Of a stretch of DNA of 64,000 bases, positions 15,607 to 25,139 are shown in pieces. The stretch covers positions 248,001 to 312,000 of the forward strand of contig NZ_FNBH01000004.1 in the NCBI RefSeq assembly GCF_900102265.1. The letters run 5' to 3'. Under the pieces are notes generated by a model, which saw only the letters and a program-made list of their open reading frames with translations, ran no database searches and was not told the origin of the DNA. The DNA comes from Epilithonimonas hungarica (GTDB lineage: Bacteria > Bacteroidota > Bacteroidia > Flavobacteriales > Weeksellaceae). How positions within the stretch are numbered: position 1 is the first letter of the stretch; every line of letters begins with the position of its first letter. Position numbers and translations under genes: made by a program.

Positions 15607-16620
15607 ATGTCATCAAATAAAAACGCATTAATCCGCTACAAAACACTTGACAAATGTCTGAAGAATAAGTATAAAAAATATACACTCGAAGATTTGATTG
15701 ACGAATGTTCCGAAGCTTTATTTGAATTTGAAGGCAAAGAATCTTTTGTGAGCAAAAGGACAATTCAGTTGGATTTGCAGAACATGCGAAGTGAGAAGTT
15801 TGGTTACGAAGCGCCAATTGAAGTTTACGAAAGAAGATTTTATCGTTACAGCGACCCGGATTACAGTATTCATAATATTTCCGTCAATGAAAATGATTTG
15901 AAGGCCATGAATAACGCAGTTCAGATTCTGAAACAATTCAAGGATTTTTCGATGTTCAAGGAAATGAATGGAGTGATTCAGAAATTGGAAGATTCGATTC
16001 AATCGACCAATCAAAAATCAATCATTCATCTTGATAAAAATGAACAGTTGAAAGGTCTTGAACATATTGATATTCTCTACGAAAATATTCTGAACAAAAA
16101 GGTTCTGAAGATCCTTTACAAAAGTTTCAAAGCCAGAGAATCCAATCAGTACATCGTTCATCCACAATTATTGAAAGAATATAATAACCGTTGGTTTTTG
16201 ATTTGTTGGCATAAAAATAAGATCATGAATCTCGCCTTAGACAGAATGGAGGAAATCACAATTGAAGATAAAATCGAATATATTGATAAAGATTTCAATG
16301 CGGACAGATATTTTGGTGAAGTGATTGGCGCAACAGTTTCCGAAACGCAACGGCCGCAGAATGTAATTTTTTTCATCGCACAGAAACATGCACCTTATGT
16401 GAAAACCAAACCTTTTCATCATTCCCAGGAGATCATCAAGGAAGATGAAAGTGGAACGACTTTCAAAATCTGTGTTCAGCTGAACTTCGAATTAGAGAGA
16501 ATGATTCTTGGAATGGGAGAGTTTATCAAAGTTCTGACCCCTAGAAAATTAAAACAAAGAATTGCTAAAAGCCTGAAGCTGGCCAGTGAAAATTATACTT
16601 CTGATCAATCTGAAAATTAA
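15607..16620 (+). CDS. WYL-domain transcriptional regulator
   Basis: 337 residues. N-terminal winged helix-turn-helix (about 1-75), then a WYL domain whose core reads NNRWFLICWHKNK near residues 195-208 (Phe replaces the usual Tyr) and a C-terminal WCX-like segment (LERMILGMGEFIKVL). WYL proteins are ligand- or nucleic-acid-sensing regulators, often linked to DNA damage or phage-defence genes. Here the immediate neighbours are hopJ upstream and, convergently, a DEAD-box helicase: the two stop codons overlap (16617-16620). Regulon not deducible. Confidence 0.88.
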   Translation: MSSNKNALIRYKTLDKCLKNKYKKYTLEDLIDECSEALFEFEGKESFVSKRTIQLDLQNMRSEKFGYEAPIEVYERRFYRYSDPDYSIHNISVNENDLKAMNNAVQILKQFKDFSMFKEMNGVIQKLEDSIQSTNQKSIIHLDKNEQLKGLEHIDILYENILNKKVLKILYKSFKARESNQYIVHPQLLKEYNNRWFLICWHKNKIMNLALDRMEEITIEDKIEYIDKDFNADRYFGEVIGATVSETQRPQNVIFFIAQKHAPYVKTKPFHHSQEIIKEDESGTTFKICVQLNFELERMILGMGEFIKVLTPRKLKQRIAKSLKLASENYTSDQSEN

Positions 16621-17759
16621 TAACCATGTAAATTAATATCCTCTGTTCTTTGTAATGTCACTTTTTTGCCCATTTTCTTTTGAATCACCCGGAAATGTTG
16701 AAGTTCATCATCCGTTAAAATCGAAATGGCAGTTCCTTTTTCGCCTGCACGGCCAGTTCTTCCTATTCTGTGGATGTAATCCAAAGGCGAACGAGGCAAT
16801 TCGTAATTGATGACACAGGGCAAGGATCCAATGTGGATTCCACGGCCGATCAGATCTGTGGCCACTAGAATTTGTGCCCCGTTGACTTTAAATTCTTCCA
16901 GATTATTTCTTCGTGCACCCTGCGATTTCTGGCTGTGAATGGCAACTGCTTTTATTTTATTTTTCTTCAGCTTTTCAACCAGATTATCTGCAGACCTTGT
17001 AGAAGAAACGAAAATCAATGCTTTTTCAACTTTCTTTTCTTTGATCAGGTATCTTAGAAACGGACCTTTGTTTTCGGGAGAAACGTGATAGGCCAATTGC
17101 TCGATATTATCGATTTCAACCTCTTCTTTTTTGATCTCAATAATTGTAGGATTGATGGAAAGACGTTCTTTCATCTCAGTAACTTTATCATTTAAAGTCG
17201 CAGAAAATAAAGTCGTCTGTTTTGCAACGGGCATCATCGCAAAGAGATTATTCATTTCTTCACCAAAACCTAACTGAAACATTTTATCGGCTTCATCGAT
17301 CACCAAATGCTGAATTCCGGAAATGCTCAATGCATTATGGTCGATCAGATCCAGTAAACGACCGGGCGTTGCAATAAGAACTTCCACACCGAATAGTCCT
17401 TTCATCTGTGGATTGATAGAAACACCGCCATAAACAGCCATTGTACGGATATCACGCTTCAGATTATCTGTAAATGCTCTGAAAACTTCATCGATCTGTA
17501 TCGCCAATTCTCTTGTAGGAACCAATATCAAAACCTGTACGTTACGGTCCTTCTTAACTTCCGTGTTTTGTAGTTTTTCTAAAATAGGCATTATAAAACA
17601 AGCCGTTTTTCCCGAACCTGTCTGTGCAATTCCCATAAGGTCTTTGCCCTTCAAAATAACCGGAACGGCCTGCTCCTGGATAGGGAAAGGTTTTAAGTAG
17701 CCCAATTTTTTAACAGAGCGGATAATATTGTGTGATAATCCCAACGATTCAAATGACAT
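16617..17759 (-). CDS. DEAD-box RNA helicase (RhlE-like)
   Basis: 380 residues containing the complete two-domain helicase core: Q motif (FPIQEQAVP), motif I AQTGSGKT, Ia PTRELA, Ib TPGR, motif II DEAD, motif III SAT, then RGIHI and motif VI HRIGRTGR. There is no long C-terminal RNA-binding extension, so it is a minimal, RhlE-type enzyme. Such proteins remodel rRNA or mRNA and often work with degradosome exonucleases; pnp is only 10 kb away but not in the same operon. Stop codon overlaps that of the convergent WYL gene. Confidence 0.95.
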   Translation of the reverse strand: MSFESLGLSHNIIRSVKKLGYLKPFPIQEQAVPVILKGKDLMGIAQTGSGKTACFIMPILEKLQNTEVKKDRNVQVLILVPTRELAIQIDEVFRAFTDNLKRDIRTMAVYGGVSINPQMKGLFGVEVLIATPGRLLDLIDHNALSISGIQHLVIDEADKMFQLGFGEEMNNLFAMMPVAKQTTLFSATLNDKVTEMKERLSINPTIIEIKKEEVEIDNIEQLAYHVSPENKGPFLRYLIKEKKVEKALIFVSSTRSADNLVEKLKKNKIKAVAIHSQKSQGARRNNLEEFKVNGAQILVATDLIGRGIHIGSLPCVINYELPRSPLDYIHRIGRTGRAGEKGTAISILTDDELQHFRVIQKKMGKKVTLQRTEDINLHGY

Positions 17760-17915
17760 AAAACTAATTTACGGCAAAGATAAGTGATTGGTTTTGGTTC
17801 TGTTCTAAACTTGATGTGATATTAAGGTTTAAAATTTCTTCAAGGTAATTATTGTCAAAGATAGGAGAGTATCAAAATGGCGCATTTCTTGTAATTATCT
17901 TAAAAATTTAAAGAT

Positions 17916-18038
17916 ATGAAATCAAGATTGTTAAGAATGGCATTGACCTGGATTGCGCCTTTTGTTATCGGATATATCGTAAACAAGATAGAAGAAAGGA
18001 CGAATAAAAATAAAGTTAAGAAAACGATAAAAGCATGA
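17916..18038 (+). CDS. 40-aa small membrane protein
   Basis: Short gene starting MKSRLLRMALTW, with one hydrophobic helix (about 8-24, TWIAPFVIGYI) and a strongly basic C-terminus (KIEERTNKNKVKKTIKA). The hydrophobic-then-basic layout suggests an inner-membrane protein with the tail in the cytoplasm. I have seen similar small proteins in Chryseobacterium-type genomes, with no known function. The frame is uninterrupted from ATG to TGA and is preceded by an A-rich stretch. Confidence 0.6.
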   Translation: MKSRLLRMALTWIAPFVIGYIVNKIEERTNKNKVKKTIKA

Positions 18039-18170
18039 TCCAATGACCACTGAATTTCAGTGGTTTCATTTTTTAATAATTTATTTAAAAAGAAAATCGG
18101 AATTTCAATTTTTGTCAAAAAAATATCAATTTGGCTTAAGTTTTGAATTTTCAGCACAAATAAATAAATT

Positions 18171-18335
18171 ATGAGAAAATATATCAATATTATTCCATTA
18201 TTCCTAATGTTAGGATTATTAACAAGCTGCGAAGCAGTGGAAACTATCTTTAAAGCCGGAATGTGGTGGGGAATTATCCTCGTAGTCGGTGTTATCGGTT
18301 TAGTAATGTGGCTTCTATCAAGGGGTAAAAACTAA
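18171..18335 (+). CDS. 54-aa small lipoprotein / membrane protein
   Basis: MRKYINIIPLFLMLGLLTSC is a lipoprotein signal with lipobox LTSC (Cys20); a second hydrophobic segment (GIILVVGVIGLVMWLL) follows after a short linker and the protein ends in SRGKN. Small Bacteroidota proteins of this layout are common and uncharacterised. An efficient terminator directly follows, supporting a real transcription unit, perhaps together with the 40-aa gene 133 bp upstream. Confidence 0.65.
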   Translation: MRKYINIIPLFLMLGLLTSCEAVETIFKAGMWWGIILVVGVIGLVMWLLSRGKN

Positions 18336-18336
18336 A

Positions 18337-18362
18337 AAGGCGGGAACAATTCCCGCTTTTGC
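18337..18362 (+). terminator. Terminator after the 54-aa gene
   Basis: Stem GCGGGAA / TTCCCGC with loop CAA, preceded by A residues and followed by T residues; it can work in both directions and also faces the end of the rhodanese gene. Confidence 0.85.
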
Positions 18363-18380
18363 TTTTTTATAAAGTTAATC

Positions 18381-18668
18381 TTAAAGATTTTCCAAAGTCT
18401 GACTAAGGTCATTATAACCACCACCGTTGTAAACGTTTTCAAATCCTTGAGATCTGTAAAAATCTGTAGCTTTTCCGGAACGGTTCCCAGATCTGCAGAA
18501 GAATATTACATTTCCATCCAAAGCTCTGATTTCATCGATGTGAGCTTCGATATCGCCCAAAGGAATATTGTTAGCTTCTGCGATACTTCCATCCATTTCC
18601 AGCTCCAAAGGTTCACGAACATCGATCAGATGATAATTTCCCGCTCTCAATACGTCTTCTATTGCCAT
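18381..18668 (-). CDS. Single-domain rhodanese-like protein
   Basis: 95-aa rhodanese domain. The active-site loop is CRSGNRS with Cys58, the persulfide-carrying residue; the N-terminal LIDVREPLE motif is the usual second signature. Size equals one rhodanese module, cytoplasmic, like GlpE or PspE without signal peptide. It would carry or transfer sulfane sulfur; substrate unknown. Monocistronic, minus strand, divergent from queG. Confidence 0.93.
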   Translation of the reverse strand: MAIEDVLRAGNYHLIDVREPLELEMDGSIAEANNIPLGDIEAHIDEIRALDGNVIFFCRSGNRSGKATDFYRSQGFENVYNGGGYNDLSQTLENL

Positions 18669-18781
18669 AAATTTAAATTTTTACTGTTTTAATTATAACA
18701 AAACTACAATATAAATTTCAAATTTCCATACAAAATCCTTAGCCTTAGAAATGAATTCTGAACGAAATTGATTAAATGTCT

Positions 18782-18789
18782 TAATTTCG
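18782..18789 (+). promoter_or_regulatory. -7 box of queG, near-leaderless
   Basis: TAATTTCG (7 of 8 to TAnnTTTG) ends 10 nt before the queG ATG, so the transcript would have at most a few leader bases. Confidence 0.45.
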
Positions 18790-18799
18790 CAAAATATTT

Positions 18800-19723
18800 A
18801 TGAATCCTAAAGAAAGACACACGCAACTTATCAAAACCAAAGCTTCTGCATTTGGGTTTCAGTCGTGTGGGATTTCAAAGGCAGATTTTTTGGAGGAAGA
18901 AGCTTCCCATCTCGAAAATTGGTTGAGAAACAATCATCACGGCGAGATGAAATACATGGAAAACCATTTCGATAAACGTCTTGACCCGAGATTGCTTGTT
19001 GAAGGTTCTAGATCTGTGATTTCTTTGAGTTATAATTATTTTCCGGAGGAAAAACTTCAGAACGATAATTTCAAATTGGCAAAATATGCTTACGGAGAAG
19101 ATTATCATGATGTTATCAAAGAAAAACTGAGAACGCTGGTTGCAGAACTTCAGGAAGAAATAGGAGAGTTCTCATGCCGTGTTTTTGTAGATTCGGCGCC
19201 GGTTTTGGAAAAGGCTTGGGCTAAGAAATCCGGAATTGGCTGGGTTGGGAAAAATTCTAATCTGATCACCAAAAAATACGGTTCTTTTTATTTTCTGGCT
19301 GAGATTATCTGTGATTTGGATCTGGTCGAAGATTCTCCTGTTACAGACCATTGCGGAAGCTGTACCAAATGTATCGATGCGTGTCCGACTCAAGCGATCA
19401 TTTCTGATAAGATCATCGACGGAAGCAAGTGCATCTCTTATGCAACCATCGAGCTGAAAGACCAGATTCCTGACTTTTTCAAAGACAAAATGGACGATTG
19501 GATGTTCGGATGCGATGTCTGCCAGGATGTTTGTCCTTGGAATCGTTTTTCGACTCCTACTTTGGAAGAGAAATTTCAGCCGAATTCTCAACTTAAAAAT
19601 TTCACAAAACAAGAGTGGAAAGACATTACCCAAGAAGTTTTTTCCTCGGTTTTCAAAAAATCCGCAGTTAAACGGACAAAGTTTGCAGGACTAAAACGGA
19701 ATCTCGATTTCTTGTCAGAATAA
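18800..19723 (+). CDS. queG: Epoxyqueuosine reductase
   Basis: Iron-sulfur, cobalamin-dependent enzyme that converts epoxyqueuosine in tRNA (position 34 of GUN-anticodon tRNAs) to queuosine, the last step of the pathway. 307 residues. The N-terminal part carries the cobalamin-binding fold; two 4Fe-4S motifs follow, [12 protein letters not shown] starting near residue 185 and CDVCQDVCP near 238, the latter followed by PWN as usual. The protein lacks the C-terminal HEAT repeats found in longer homologues. A -7 box sits almost on the start codon. Confidence 0.96.
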   Translation: MNPKERHTQLIKTKASAFGFQSCGISKADFLEEEASHLENWLRNNHHGEMKYMENHFDKRLDPRLLVEGSRSVISLSYNYFPEEKLQNDNFKLAKYAYGEDYHDVIKEKLRTLVAELQEEIGEFSCRVFVDSAPVLEKAWAKKSGIGWVGKNSNLITKKYGSFYFLAEIICDLDLVEDSPVTDHCGSCTKCIDACPTQAIISDKIIDGSKCISYATIELKDQIPDFFKDKMDDWMFGCDVCQDVCPWNRFSTPTLEEKFQPNSQLKNFTKQEWKDITQEVFSSVFKKSAVKRTKFAGLKRNLDFLSE

Positions 19724-19739
19724 AATCCCGTTTATCGAG

Positions 19740-19820
19740 TTATTTTCTCTTTTGAACTCTCTTCGGTGCAACTTTTACTCTAATTTTTAATCTTTTGTTG
19801 GATTGGCGTTTTTTCGGCAT
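19740..19820 (-). CDS. Candidate 26-aa strongly basic protein
   Basis: Short frame starting MPKKRQSNKRLKIRVKV and ending QKRK, in which more than half of the residues are Lys or Arg and there is no acidic residue. The composition is that of a tiny ribosomal or nucleic-acid-binding protein. It lies in the 235-bp gap between queG and the TIGR02117 gene, on the opposite strand to both. I do not recognise it with certainty. It could be chance in AT-rich DNA, but the sustained basic composition argues otherwise. Confidence 0.45.
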   Translation of the reverse strand: MPKKRQSNKRLKIRVKVAPKRVQKRK

Positions 19821-19958
19821 ATATTAATGATTTTTCGTTATTAAATTTCAAAATAAATTTCCATAAATCCAAGAAAAATTAAAAAAAATTAACATATCTA
19901 TTTTGCTTCAAAAATTTTATTATCTTTATTGTTCTCTACGATTCGTAAAAACAACCGA

Positions 19959-20636
19959 ATGAAAAAAATGCTGCTAATAATCATAAAAATAACCGGCTTC
20001 ATTATTGGAGTCGTTTTTTTGTATATCATTTTGGGATTATTGATTCCTTATATTCCTGTAAAGGCTGAAAAAACTAACGAACCAAAAACAATAGAATTGT
20101 TCATCTTGACCAATGGTGTACACACAGATTTGGTGCTTCCTGTCAAAACAAAATATGTTGATTGGAGTGAGAAATTACCATTCGAAAATATAAGAGGGAA
20201 ACAGACGGATTTCAATTATATCTCTTTCGGTTGGGGTGATAAAGGTTTCTATCTTGACACACCAACCTGGGCTGACCTCAAATTTTCAACGGCTTTCGAA
20301 GCTGCTTTTTGGCTAAGCGATTCTGCGATGCACTGCACTTATTACAAACAAATGAAAGTAGGAGATGATTGTAAAAAAATGATGCTGACGGAAAAGCAAT
20401 ATCAGAATCTTATAAAATTCATAGATGATAGATTTGATAAAGATGCTTCCGGAAGATATATTCTGATAAAAACGGATGCCGTTTATGGGAATAACGATGC
20501 TTTTTATGATGCAAAAGGCAGCTACAATTTCACTTACACTTGCAATACTTGGGCAAATAACGGTTTGAAAGTCGCAGGACAAAAAGCGGCGCTTTGGACA
20601 CCTTCGGATTTCGGGATTTTTCAACATTATAAATAA
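19959..20636 (+). CDS. TIGR02117 / DUF2459 family protein
   Basis: 225 residues from the preferred start at 19959 (MKKMLLIII); an upstream in-frame ATG adds ten codons but lies between the promoter-like TATCTTTA box and this start. One N-terminal hydrophobic segment (about 4-32) anchors or exports the protein. The body carries family features such as LTNGVHTDLVLP, SFGWGDKGFYL and the C-terminal YTCNTWANNGLKVAG, where His, Cys and Asn resemble an NlpC/P60-like arrangement. The family is named from a urease-linked position in other genomes, but no urease genes are here. Function unknown. Confidence 0.82.
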   Translation: MKKMLLIIIKITGFIIGVVFLYIILGLLIPYIPVKAEKTNEPKTIELFILTNGVHTDLVLPVKTKYVDWSEKLPFENIRGKQTDFNYISFGWGDKGFYLDTPTWADLKFSTAFEAAFWLSDSAMHCTYYKQMKVGDDCKKMMLTEKQYQNLIKFIDDRFDKDASGRYILIKTDAVYGNNDAFYDAKGSYNFTYTCNTWANNGLKVAGQKAALWTPSDFGIFQHYK

Positions 20637-20643
20637 TATATTT

Positions 20644-20714
20644 CGAGCGGACATCTTGGGCTATTCAGGGGTTTCGTCTTGTCAAAAATTAAAAATTTCT
20701 GACAAGACCGCTCG
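20644..20714. repeat. Nested inverted repeat between DUF2459 gene and alaS
   Basis: Outer arms CGAGCGG / CCGCTCG (20644-20650, 20708-20714) and inner arms GTCTTGTCA / TGACAAGAC (20676-20684, 20700-20708) followed by GC-rich DNA unlike the surroundings. It looks like a dispersed palindromic repeat; it may also terminate the upstream gene. Confidence 0.55.
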
Positions 20715-20806
20715 TTTCACTCGCGCCCTTACTATCCCGGCCGCGGATTTGCCATAAATTTCAATTTTAGACATAGAAAAACATTCTCAAAATCACATAA
20801 TTTCAT

Positions 20807-20814
20807 TAAATTTG
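20807..20814 (+). promoter_or_regulatory. -7 promoter box of alaS
   Basis: TAAATTTG, a perfect TAnnTTTG element, 37 bp before the alaS start codon. No convincing -33 box. Confidence 0.6.
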
Positions 20815-20851
20815 CCAACCACAAAAAGCTTCAAACAAGCAAAATTAAATT

Positions 20852-23455
20852 ATGACTTCACAAGAGATAAGACAGCAATTTTTAGATTTTTTCAAAAGCA
20901 AAGAACATTTGATTGTTCCTTCTGCGCCAATTGTTCTGAAAGATGACCCGACGCTGATGTTTTCCAACTCCGGAATGACGCAGTTCAAAGATTATTTTTT
21001 AGGATACAAAGAACCTAAAGCATCAAGAATTGCCGATACTCAAAAATGTTTGAGAGTTTCCGGGAAGCATAATGATCTGGACGACGTTGGGCGTGATACG
21101 TATCATCATACAATGTTTGAGATGTTGGGTAACTGGTCTTTTGGTGATTATTTCAAAAAAGAAGCGATCTCGTGGGCTTGGGAATTGTTGACGGAAGTTT
21201 ACGGAATTCCTAAAGAAAATCTTTACGTAACTATTTTTGAAGGCGACGAAAAAGAAAATCTGGAAAGGGACAACGAAGCTTACAACTACTGGAAAGAATA
21301 CATTTCTGAAGACAGAATCATCAACGGAAACAAGAAGGACAATTTCTGGGAAATGGGCGCAAGCGGACCTTGCGGACCTTGTTCCGAGATTCATGTTGAC
21401 CTGAGAAGTGAAGAAGAAAAAGCGAAAGTTTCCGGACTTGAATTAGTGAATAATGACCATCCTCAGGTTGTGGAAATCTGGAATCTTGTTTTTATGCAGT
21501 TCAACAGAAAAGCAGACGGTACTCTGGAAAATCTTCCTGCAAAACACATCGATACCGGAATGGGATTTGAACGTCTTTGTATGGCTTTACAACAGAAAGA
21601 ATCCAATTACGATACAGATGTTTTCACGCCTTTAATTGCTAAAGTTGAGGAACTTTCAGGAAAAAAATATACAGGAATTTTAACAGATGAAAAAGACATC
21701 GCAATACGTGTAGTGGTGGACCACATCAGAGCTGTTTCTTTTGCTATTGCTGACGGACAATTACCTTCCAACGGGGGAGCTGGTTACGTTATCAGAAGAA
21801 TTTTAAGAAGAGGAATCTCTTATGCTTACAGATTTTTGGACAGAAAAGAGCCTTTCCTTTATCAGTTGGTGGGTGTTCTTCAGGAACAGATGGGGAAATT
21901 CTTCCCAGAATTGGAGAAACAGGGAACTTTGGTTACTGAAGTAATTAAAAGTGAGGAAGAATCTTTCCTTAGAACCATTGAGACAGGATTAATCAGAGTT
22001 GAAAAATTAATTCAGCAGACCATTTATGAAGGTAAAAAAGTATTGCCAACAGAAGAAGTTTTTGAATTGTACGATACGTACGGTTTTCCTGATGATTTAA
22101 CAAGGATTATTGCGGAAGAAAAAGGTTTAACTATTGACGAAACAGGATTTGAACAGGCTTTAAATAAACAAAAACAACGTTCAAAAGCAGATTCTGCACA
22201 GAAAGTTTATGATTGGGTAACTTTGGAAGAAAAGCCGGAAAACTTTGTTGGATACGACAAAATCGAGTCAGAAACTTACATTACAAGATACAGAAAAGTA
22301 GAAAATAAAGACGGCGAATTTTATCAGGTCGTGTTGAGCGAATCTCCTTTCTATCCGGAAGGTGGTGGACAAATAGGTGATAAAGGAACACTTGAAAATG
22401 CAACCGAAAGCTTTGAAGTTTTAGAAACTAAAAAAGAAAACGGATTGATTATTTCTTTGATCAATGGACTTCCGAAAGATGCAGGCGCTATTTTCTATGC
22501 TAAAGTCAATGCAGCCGACAGAAAAAATTCCCAAGCCAATCACTCTGTAACACATTTGTTGCACGAGGCTTTGAGAGACGTTTTGGGAACTCACGTGGAG
22601 CAAAAAGGTTCTTACGTTGGTCCCGATTATCTTCGTTTCGATTTCTCTCATTTCAGTAAAATGACAGATGAAGAATTGAAGCTGGTTGAAGATAAAGTGA
22701 ATGCCAAAATCAAGGAAAGTATTGCGTTACAGGAATTCAGAAGCATTCCGATCCAGGAAGCTCTTGATAGAGGAGCGATGGCTCTGTTTGGCGAAAAGTA
22801 CGGCGACAATGTGAGAATGATTCAGTTTGGGACGTCAATGGAACTTTGTGGTGGAACCCATGTAAAAAATACCAGTGAGATCGGTCATTTCAAGATCGTT
22901 TCCGAAAGTTCTGCTGCAGCAGGAATCAGAAGGATCGAAGCAATTTCCGGAGATAAATCTGCTGAATATTTCAAAAATCTTGAAAAACAGATTACAGAAC
23001 TTTCCCAACTGTTGAAATCAAAAGATATTGTAAAATCTATTGAGAAATTAATCGAAGAAAATACTTCACTGAAATCTGAAGTGGAAGCGTTCAAAAAAGA
23101 GAAAGCAAAAGGTGAAATCGGCGACTGGAAAAACGCTTATAAGCACAAAGGCGACAAGCAACTTTTAGTGAAGAAAACTTCTCTTGACGCAGGTTCTGTA
23201 AAAGACATTGTATTCCAGTTAAAAAGAGAGATCCCGACTTCGGTAACGGTCATCCTATCTGACAATGACGGAAAACCAATGATTACGGTTGGTGTTTCCG
23301 ATGATTTGGCTTCTAGTTATCAGGCCGGAACGATTGTAAAAGATCTGGCTAGAGAAATCCAAGGCGGTGGCGGCGGAAATCCGGGCTTCGCAACAGCAGG
23401 AGGAAAAAATATTGATGGTCTGGAAAATGCTTATCAGAAAGCTTTAGAATTATAA
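20852..23455 (+). CDS. alaS: Alanyl-tRNA synthetase
   Basis: 867-aa class II synthetase. Domains in order: aminoacylation core (starts [18 protein letters not shown]; motif [10 protein letters not shown]), helical tRNA-recognition region, editing domain with zinc ligands HxxxH ([11 protein letters not shown], near residue 564) and CGGTH (near 666), and the C-Ala domain with the glycine-rich [15 protein letters not shown] near the end. All family landmarks are intact. Own -7 box upstream and a strong terminator downstream: monocistronic. Confidence 0.98.
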   Translation: MTSQEIRQQFLDFFKSKEHLIVPSAPIVLKDDPTLMFSNSGMTQFKDYFLGYKEPKASRIADTQKCLRVSGKHNDLDDVGRDTYHHTMFEMLGNWSFGDYFKKEAISWAWELLTEVYGIPKENLYVTIFEGDEKENLERDNEAYNYWKEYISEDRIINGNKKDNFWEMGASGPCGPCSEIHVDLRSEEEKAKVSGLELVNNDHPQVVEIWNLVFMQFNRKADGTLENLPAKHIDTGMGFERLCMALQQKESNYDTDVFTPLIAKVEELSGKKYTGILTDEKDIAIRVVVDHIRAVSFAIADGQLPSNGGAGYVIRRILRRGISYAYRFLDRKEPFLYQLVGVLQEQMGKFFPELEKQGTLVTEVIKSEEESFLRTIETGLIRVEKLIQQTIYEGKKVLPTEEVFELYDTYGFPDDLTRIIAEEKGLTIDETGFEQALNKQKQRSKADSAQKVYDWVTLEEKPENFVGYDKIESETYITRYRKVENKDGEFYQVVLSESPFYPEGGGQIGDKGTLENATESFEVLETKKENGLIISLINGLPKDAGAIFYAKVNAADRKNSQANHSVTHLLHEALRDVLGTHVEQKGSYVGPDYLRFDFSHFSKMTDEELKLVEDKVNAKIKESIALQEFRSIPIQEALDRGAMALFGEKYGDNVRMIQFGTSMELCGGTHVKNTSEIGHFKIVSESSAAAGIRRIEAISGDKSAEYFKNLEKQITELSQLLKSKDIVKSIEKLIEENTSLKSEVEAFKKEKAKGEIGDWKNAYKHKGDKQLLVKKTSLDAGSVKDIVFQLKREIPTSVTVILSDNDGKPMITVGVSDDLASSYQAGTIVKDLAREIQGGGGGNPGFATAGGKNIDGLENAYQKALEL

Positions 23456-23474
23456 AAATAAATAATAAAAACAA

Positions 23475-23502
23475 AACTCCCAGATATTTGGGAGTTTTTT
23501 TA
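23475..23502. terminator. Bidirectional terminator after alaS
   Basis: Stem AACTCCCA / TGGGAGTT with 6-nt loop, A-run before and T-run after. It lies between the convergent alaS and sixA-like genes. Confidence 0.9.
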
Positions 23503-23509
23503 TTTGAAA

Positions 23510-23992
23510 TTATTGATTAAAATTTTTCGGAGAATAAAAAAAGAGAAACCGTTTTTTTGCCATTTCGAAATCACTCCAACTATCGCAGTCTATTTCGTAG
23601 CCTACCACTCCGGATGTTGGAAGATTCACAATCTCGTCTGTTAGGGAGTTTGCAAAATTTGAGATTCCGTTATTATGCGAAAATAATGCAACGGAATTGA
23701 TGGAATCATCTAAACCGTATATTAAATTTTCGAAATTAGCTTCTCTTGGATTATATAATGTTGCATCTGTTGAATAGGATCTTTGAAAAACTTTGGAAAA
23801 TAATTCACAAGTATGAAGGGCACGTTTCGCAGGACTCGATATAAATGACTCGATATCTACTGATCTTTCTTTTAAATAATTGCCCATTTTTGTAGCATTT
23901 ATTATACCCAAATCAGTCAAAGGACGATCAAAGTCTTCGATATCTTCTGGCCAATCACTCTTGGAATGTCTTACGAGTAAAAGTGTTTTCAT
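23510..23992 (-). CDS. SixA-like histidine phosphatase
   Basis: 160-aa protein of the histidine phosphatase (RHG) superfamily, SixA type. The catalytic motif LLVRHSKSDW has Arg8 and His9; a second family signature, SSPAKRALHTCELF, contains the supporting Arg, and a late FSHNNGIS carries the second His. SixA removes phosphate from phosphohistidine in phosphorelay or phosphotransferase proteins; the target here is unknown. Monocistronic, facing alaS. Confidence 0.88.
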   Translation of the reverse strand: MKTLLLVRHSKSDWPEDIEDFDRPLTDLGIINATKMGNYLKERSVDIESFISSPAKRALHTCELFSKVFQRSYSTDATLYNPREANFENLIYGLDDSINSVALFSHNNGISNFANSLTDEIVNLPTSGVVGYEIDCDSWSDFEMAKKRFLFFYSPKNFNQ

Positions 23993-24111
23993 TCAGAAAT
24001 AATTAATATTGAATTAAAATTAGAGAATATTTTTGATACTTTGATATGTTTTTTTTATAAAAATTTCTGAAGAATGATAAAAAACATATGCAATAGACTT
24101 TTGTATTGGTA

Positions 24112-24984
24112 TCAGGCAATCACATTACTGAATTCCTTTCTGTACTGGGAAGGGCTTTTTTTTGTGTATTCTTTAAAGGTCTTATTGAAGTAACTAAAAT
24201 TATTGAATCCACTGTCAAAACAGACTTCCGTAATACTCATCGGTTGTTCTGCCAAAAGTTTTAAGGAATGTGTGATTCTATATTCATTCACAAATTGAGT
24301 GAACGTTTTATTCGTGATTTTCTTGAAATATCTACAAAAAGAAGGGACTGTCATATTGGATAATTCTGCAACCGTTTCCAAAGCGATCTGCTCCTTGAAG
24401 TTGTCTTTCACATAATTGAAAATCACGCTGATCCGGTCATTGTCTTCTTTTTGGGTCTGCAGGTAATATTTTGAAGCATTCATGATTTTATAGTCTTGCG
24501 TTTGAGAAAGTTCGTCAAGGATCTCAACCAGGATCATCAATTTGGTCAAGGATGAAGCTTCTGTCAAAGCATCGATTCTTGACTTCAAAGCTTTTTTCAC
24601 GCGCTCGCCATAGACAATCCCGCTTTTTGCTTTTTCCAATAATGATGAAATTCGTATCATTTCCGGTGCTTTCCAAAATTGCGGACCCAGAAAATCCATT
24701 GAAAACTGTATCACAACTTCATATTCGTTTTTGGTATTTTCATTCGTCATCCCACAATGCGGAAGATTGCTTCCGATGAGAATCAAATCACCGTCTGTGA
24801 AGTAAGAAATGTTGCTCCCGATCTGCCTCTTGCCCGAACCTCCAAAGACAAATATCAATTCAATCTCGGGATGATAATGCCAGAAATTGGTCTTGATATT
24901 TTCATTCCTAGAATATCTTAAACAAGTAAAACTGCTACCGATATCGGGACTTACGGACTCTAGAACAGGATTGTAATGCTTCAT
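24112..24984 (-). CDS. AraC-family regulator with cupin sensor domain
   Basis: 290 residues. N-terminal cupin-like ligand domain (HYHPEIELIFVFGG, GDLILIGSNLPH) and two C-terminal helix-turn-helices from about 190: VAELSNMTVPSFCRYFKKIT and ITEVCFDSGFNNFSYFNKTFK, ending with the AraC signature SPSQYRKEF. This type commonly regulates carbohydrate or stress genes in response to a small molecule. It is divergent from the secreted 196-aa protein at 25140, which could be its target (inference). Confidence 0.9.
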   Translation of the reverse strand: MKHYNPVLESVSPDIGSSFTCLRYSRNENIKTNFWHYHPEIELIFVFGGSGKRQIGSNISYFTDGDLILIGSNLPHCGMTNENTKNEYEVVIQFSMDFLGPQFWKAPEMIRISSLLEKAKSGIVYGERVKKALKSRIDALTEASSLTKLMILVEILDELSQTQDYKIMNASKYYLQTQKEDNDRISVIFNYVKDNFKEQIALETVAELSNMTVPSFCRYFKKITNKTFTQFVNEYRITHSLKLLAEQPMSITEVCFDSGFNNFSYFNKTFKEYTKKSPSQYRKEFSNVIA

Positions 24985-25102
24985 AATACAAAGTTATTGA
25001 ATATGTTTTAAATTACCTTATTTTATTAATTAATATTTAGTTAATGTTAATATAGCACATATAAATGAAAATTGTATTGTATTATTTAAGACTTATCCAT
25101 TA

Positions 25103-25110
25103 TACATTTG
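25103..25110 (+). promoter_or_regulatory. Promoter of the 196-aa secreted protein
   Basis: TACATTTG, perfect -7 box, 29 bp before the ATG; a TTG at 25077-25079 lies 23 bp upstream as a possible -33 element. Confidence 0.6.
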
Positions 25111-25139
25111 CATAGTAAAACAATTAAAAAGAAATTATT

